A stretch of DNA of 20,508 nt from Mnemiopsis leidyi (Eukaryota; Ctenophora; Tentaculata; Lobata; Bolinopsidae), in assembly GCA_000226015.1 (NCBI GenBank), contig JH153861.1, forward strand, positions 18,434 to 38,941, given 5' to 3'. The position numbers were made by a program, and so were the translations under genes. Of the stretch, positions 18,716-20,508 are shown piece by piece. The stretch's first letter is position 1. Each line of letters opens with the position of its first letter. The notes below the pieces were generated by a model, which had not been told where the DNA came from, made no database searches, and saw only the letters and a program-made list of their open reading frames with translations.

Positions 18716-19260
18716 TACTTTTTCTTGTCTTTGAAATTGCTTGTTGGAATTTATCATGACTTTTATTGATCTTAAAATACTTTTTCTTGTGTTTGAAATT
18801 ACTAGTTGGAATTTATCATGACTGTTACTGTCTTACAGTACTTTTATTAGTGTTAACAAAATTTCTTGTTGGAATTCACCATGACTTTTACCGATCTTAC
18901 AATACTTTTCCTTGTATTTGAAATTGCTTGTTGGAATTTATCATAACTCTAAGACTCTTAATGCTTTTATAATACTTTTCTTGTGTTTTGAAATTGCTTG
19001 TTGGAAATCATCATGACTGTTATTGATCTTATAATACTTTTCCTTGTGTTTGAAATTTGTTTGTTTTTATCATGACTGTTATTGATCTTGTAATATTTTT
19101 CCTTGTGTTTGAAATTTGTTCGTTGTTAACATAACTGTTATTGATCTTATAAGACTTTTCCTTGTGTTTGAAATTGGTTTGTTTTTATCATGACTGTTAT
19201 TGATCTTATAAGACTTTTCCTTGTGTTTGAATTGGTTTGTTTTTATCATGACTGTTATTT
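18716..19260. repeat. About 60-bp minisatellite, roughly nine copies, ending at an acceptor
   Basis: Units of the form ACTTTTCCTTGTGTTTGAAATT...TTTATCATGACTGTTATTGATCTTATA repeat about nine times with drift in length (roughly 57-65 bases). The array ends within about ten bases of the AGTTGCAG acceptor that precedes the transporter start codon, so the repeat probably supplies the branch-point and pyrimidine tract of a 5' UTR intron. Confidence 0.9.
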
Positions 19261-19269
19261 AGTTGCAGC

Positions 19270-20508
19270 ATGGCCAGGTCCTGGTTTCAGCGGCATTACA
19301 ACTGGTGGATTCTCATCTGTGTCTGCCTAGGCTCTATGGCGATGGGTCTACCATTTTTCAGGTACAAAAGAACCTAGAAACAGTAGTTAGAAACAGTAGC
19401 TAGGTTTTTTTTAAGTAGTAGTAGTAGTACTTTCAAGCATCTGTTGTCGGTGAGATAGGGTTAAACAAAAGTTGCACAGATTATTCTTCGAGAGTCTGGA
19501 ATCGTGTAGCCTTATTAAGTACGCTGTTATCTGCTGTAGGCGGTTGCTGAACGCGGCAAAACATTTTAAAAAACCGTGTTTTATCCTGTCTATATCCGGT
19601 AACCGGTTGCCGAGGCTGTTGTAGTATGCGGCAAAACATTTTTTAAAAAGCCGTGTTTTATCCTGTCTATATCCGGTAATCGGTTGTAGGCGGTTGTAGT
19701 ACGCGGCAAAACATTTAAAAAAAACCGTGTTTTATCCTGTCTCTCCGCAGCTACGGAGCTCTGTTACCCTACCTCTCTTCTCTCTTCTACTTCAAGACCG
19801 GGAAGATTGTTAGCCAGGCCGCGATGGCGCTGCAGCCCGTTATTTTGCTGATGGGTATCACTCTAACAGGTCAATTTTTCTCATTTTTACAAATATTTAG
19901 TAGCGCAGTCGGCTAATAAAGATAAACTTGAAACGTGTGTTTTACAATCAAAGGATTACAACAGTTTTGAGTTAGTTTAGAAGCAAATTCTGGGATTTTA
20001 TTGATATCCCGGAACTGACTACTGAACTAACTAAAAACTAAAACATTTTTTACTTATTCAAAGCTAACTTACTAAAAACTTGCTTACTTACTTATAGCTA
20101 ACTAAAACCTTGCTTACTTACTTAAAGCTAACTAACTTAAACCTTGCTCACTTACTTAAAGCTCACTGAAACCTTGCTTACTTACTTAAAGCTAACTAAC
20201 TAAAACCTTGCCTAATTACTTGAAGCTAACTAAAACCTTGCTTACTTACTTAAAGCTGACTGAAACATTGCCTAAATACTTAAAGCTAAGTAACTAAAAT
20301 CTTGCCTAACAACTAAACTAACTATTAAGTGCCACAGTTAGACTCTACACTCACTAAGACTCCTATTTTGCAGGTTCCCTAGCAGGGGTTCTGGAGTACT
20401 ACGTAAATATCCGCTTACTAAACTTAATCCTGACTGTACTGACTCCTGTATTACAGGTTCCCTAGCAGGGGTTCTGGAGTACTACGTAAATGTTCGCTTA
20501 CTAAACTT
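19270..20508 (+). CDS. N-terminal exons of a polytopic membrane protein, probably an MFS-type transporter (runs off window)
   Basis: After an acceptor ending at 19268, ATG at 19270 opens exon 19270-19361 (phase 2 end). It continues in exon 19751-19869 (phase 1 end) and then exon 20374 or its duplicate at 20457. The joined product starts MARSWFQRHYNWWILICVCL, has a first helix, the SYGALLPYLSSLF segment, a second helix (MALQPVILLMGITLTGSLAGV) and reaches VLEYYVN(I/V)RLLN at the window end. The layout of a short N-terminus, WW at the first helix and a Gly-rich second helix resembles major-facilitator carriers. No conserved loop motif is seen yet, so substrate and family are unknown. Upstream DNA must contain a 5' UTR exon. 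The intron arrays nearby reach the acceptors. Confidence 0.6.
19531..19745. repeat. 72-78-bp tandem repeat, three copies, merging into an acceptor
   Basis: GCGGCAAAACATTT...CCGTGTTTTATCCTGTCT is present three times. The third copy changes its end from ATATCCGG to CTCCGCAG and forms the acceptor at 19750 of the second transporter exon. The splice site therefore appears to lie within, or to derive from, a repeat unit. Confidence 0.88.
20040..20310. repeat. About 30-bp minisatellite in the second transporter intron
   Basis: Imperfect units CTTGCTTACTTACTTAAAGCTAACTAAAAC repeat about eight or nine times, with sub-repeats of CTTA and AACTA. No coding content. Confidence 0.9.
20351..20508 (+). repeat. 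83-bp tandem duplication of acceptor plus exon start in the transporter gene
   Basis: The acceptors TTTTGCAG (ends 20373) and TATTACAG (ends 20456) are each followed by GTTCCCTAGCAGGGGTTCTG. The exon copies at 20374 and 20457 are 83 bases apart and differ only at ATC/GTT (Ile/Val) within the visible part. Both join the upstream exon in phase 1. Reading from the first copy through into the second gives a stop at the second copy's CCCTAG. The window ends inside the second copy. Confidence 0.92.

Noticed and set aside
1..20508. CRISPR array, prokaryotic operons, tRNA or rRNA genes.
   Set aside because: The repeats are contiguous minisatellites without spacers, genes are intron-split with animal domains, and no RNA gene signature was seen.

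Overview
The window is eukaryotic nuclear DNA from an animal. Genes are split into many short exons with GT..AG introns, there is no operon structure, and the coding modules are animal extracellular domains: PLAT-like, Ig-like, CCP/sushi, ephrin-receptor-like Cys-rich, VWD/C8/TIL/VWC and a fucolectin-type lectin fold. The DNA is AT-rich and uses standard stop codons. A CR1-type LINE relic and a pogo-like MITE are present. An early-branching marine invertebrate such as a cnidarian is my best guess; this is inference, not proof.

Layout. (1) Bases 1-1600: no gene, short tandem repeats, and a decayed LINE reverse-transcriptase fragment on the minus strand. (2) 1788-12726, plus strand: one large gene that I assembled from 23 exons. 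Their summed length is 5213 nt, and after the 2 nt that finish a split first codon this is exactly 1737 codons including the stop. The order is PLAT-like domain, seven tandem one-exon Ig-like domains, CCP-like domain, an Ig-like domain apparently interrupted by a Cys-rich exon, a stretch of unknown fold, two CCPs, an unknown Cys-containing domain, ephrin-receptor-like Cys-rich repeats, two CCP-like domains, one transmembrane helix and a short tail of about 40 residues. The signal-peptide exon was not found. (3) 12727-13563: the shared 3' side of two convergent genes. (4) 13564-16931, minus strand: a complete three-exon gene for an 803-residue secreted protein (signal peptide, fucolectin-type domain, VWC-like, VWD, C8, TIL, VWC, two Ig). 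(5) 16932-19269: intergenic DNA and minisatellites. (6) 19270 to the end, plus strand: the first exons of a polytopic membrane protein, probably a major-facilitator-type transporter.

The most striking feature is that short tandem duplications repeatedly straddle or abut splice junctions in all three genes. In the receptor gene they duplicate functional-looking acceptors and donors. Depending on the copy used, they predict in-frame N-terminal variants, frameshifts, or a truncated form lacking the membrane anchor. The first two genes both encode adhesive or recognition-type extracellular proteins, one membrane-anchored and one secreted. No direct link between them can be shown from sequence alone.
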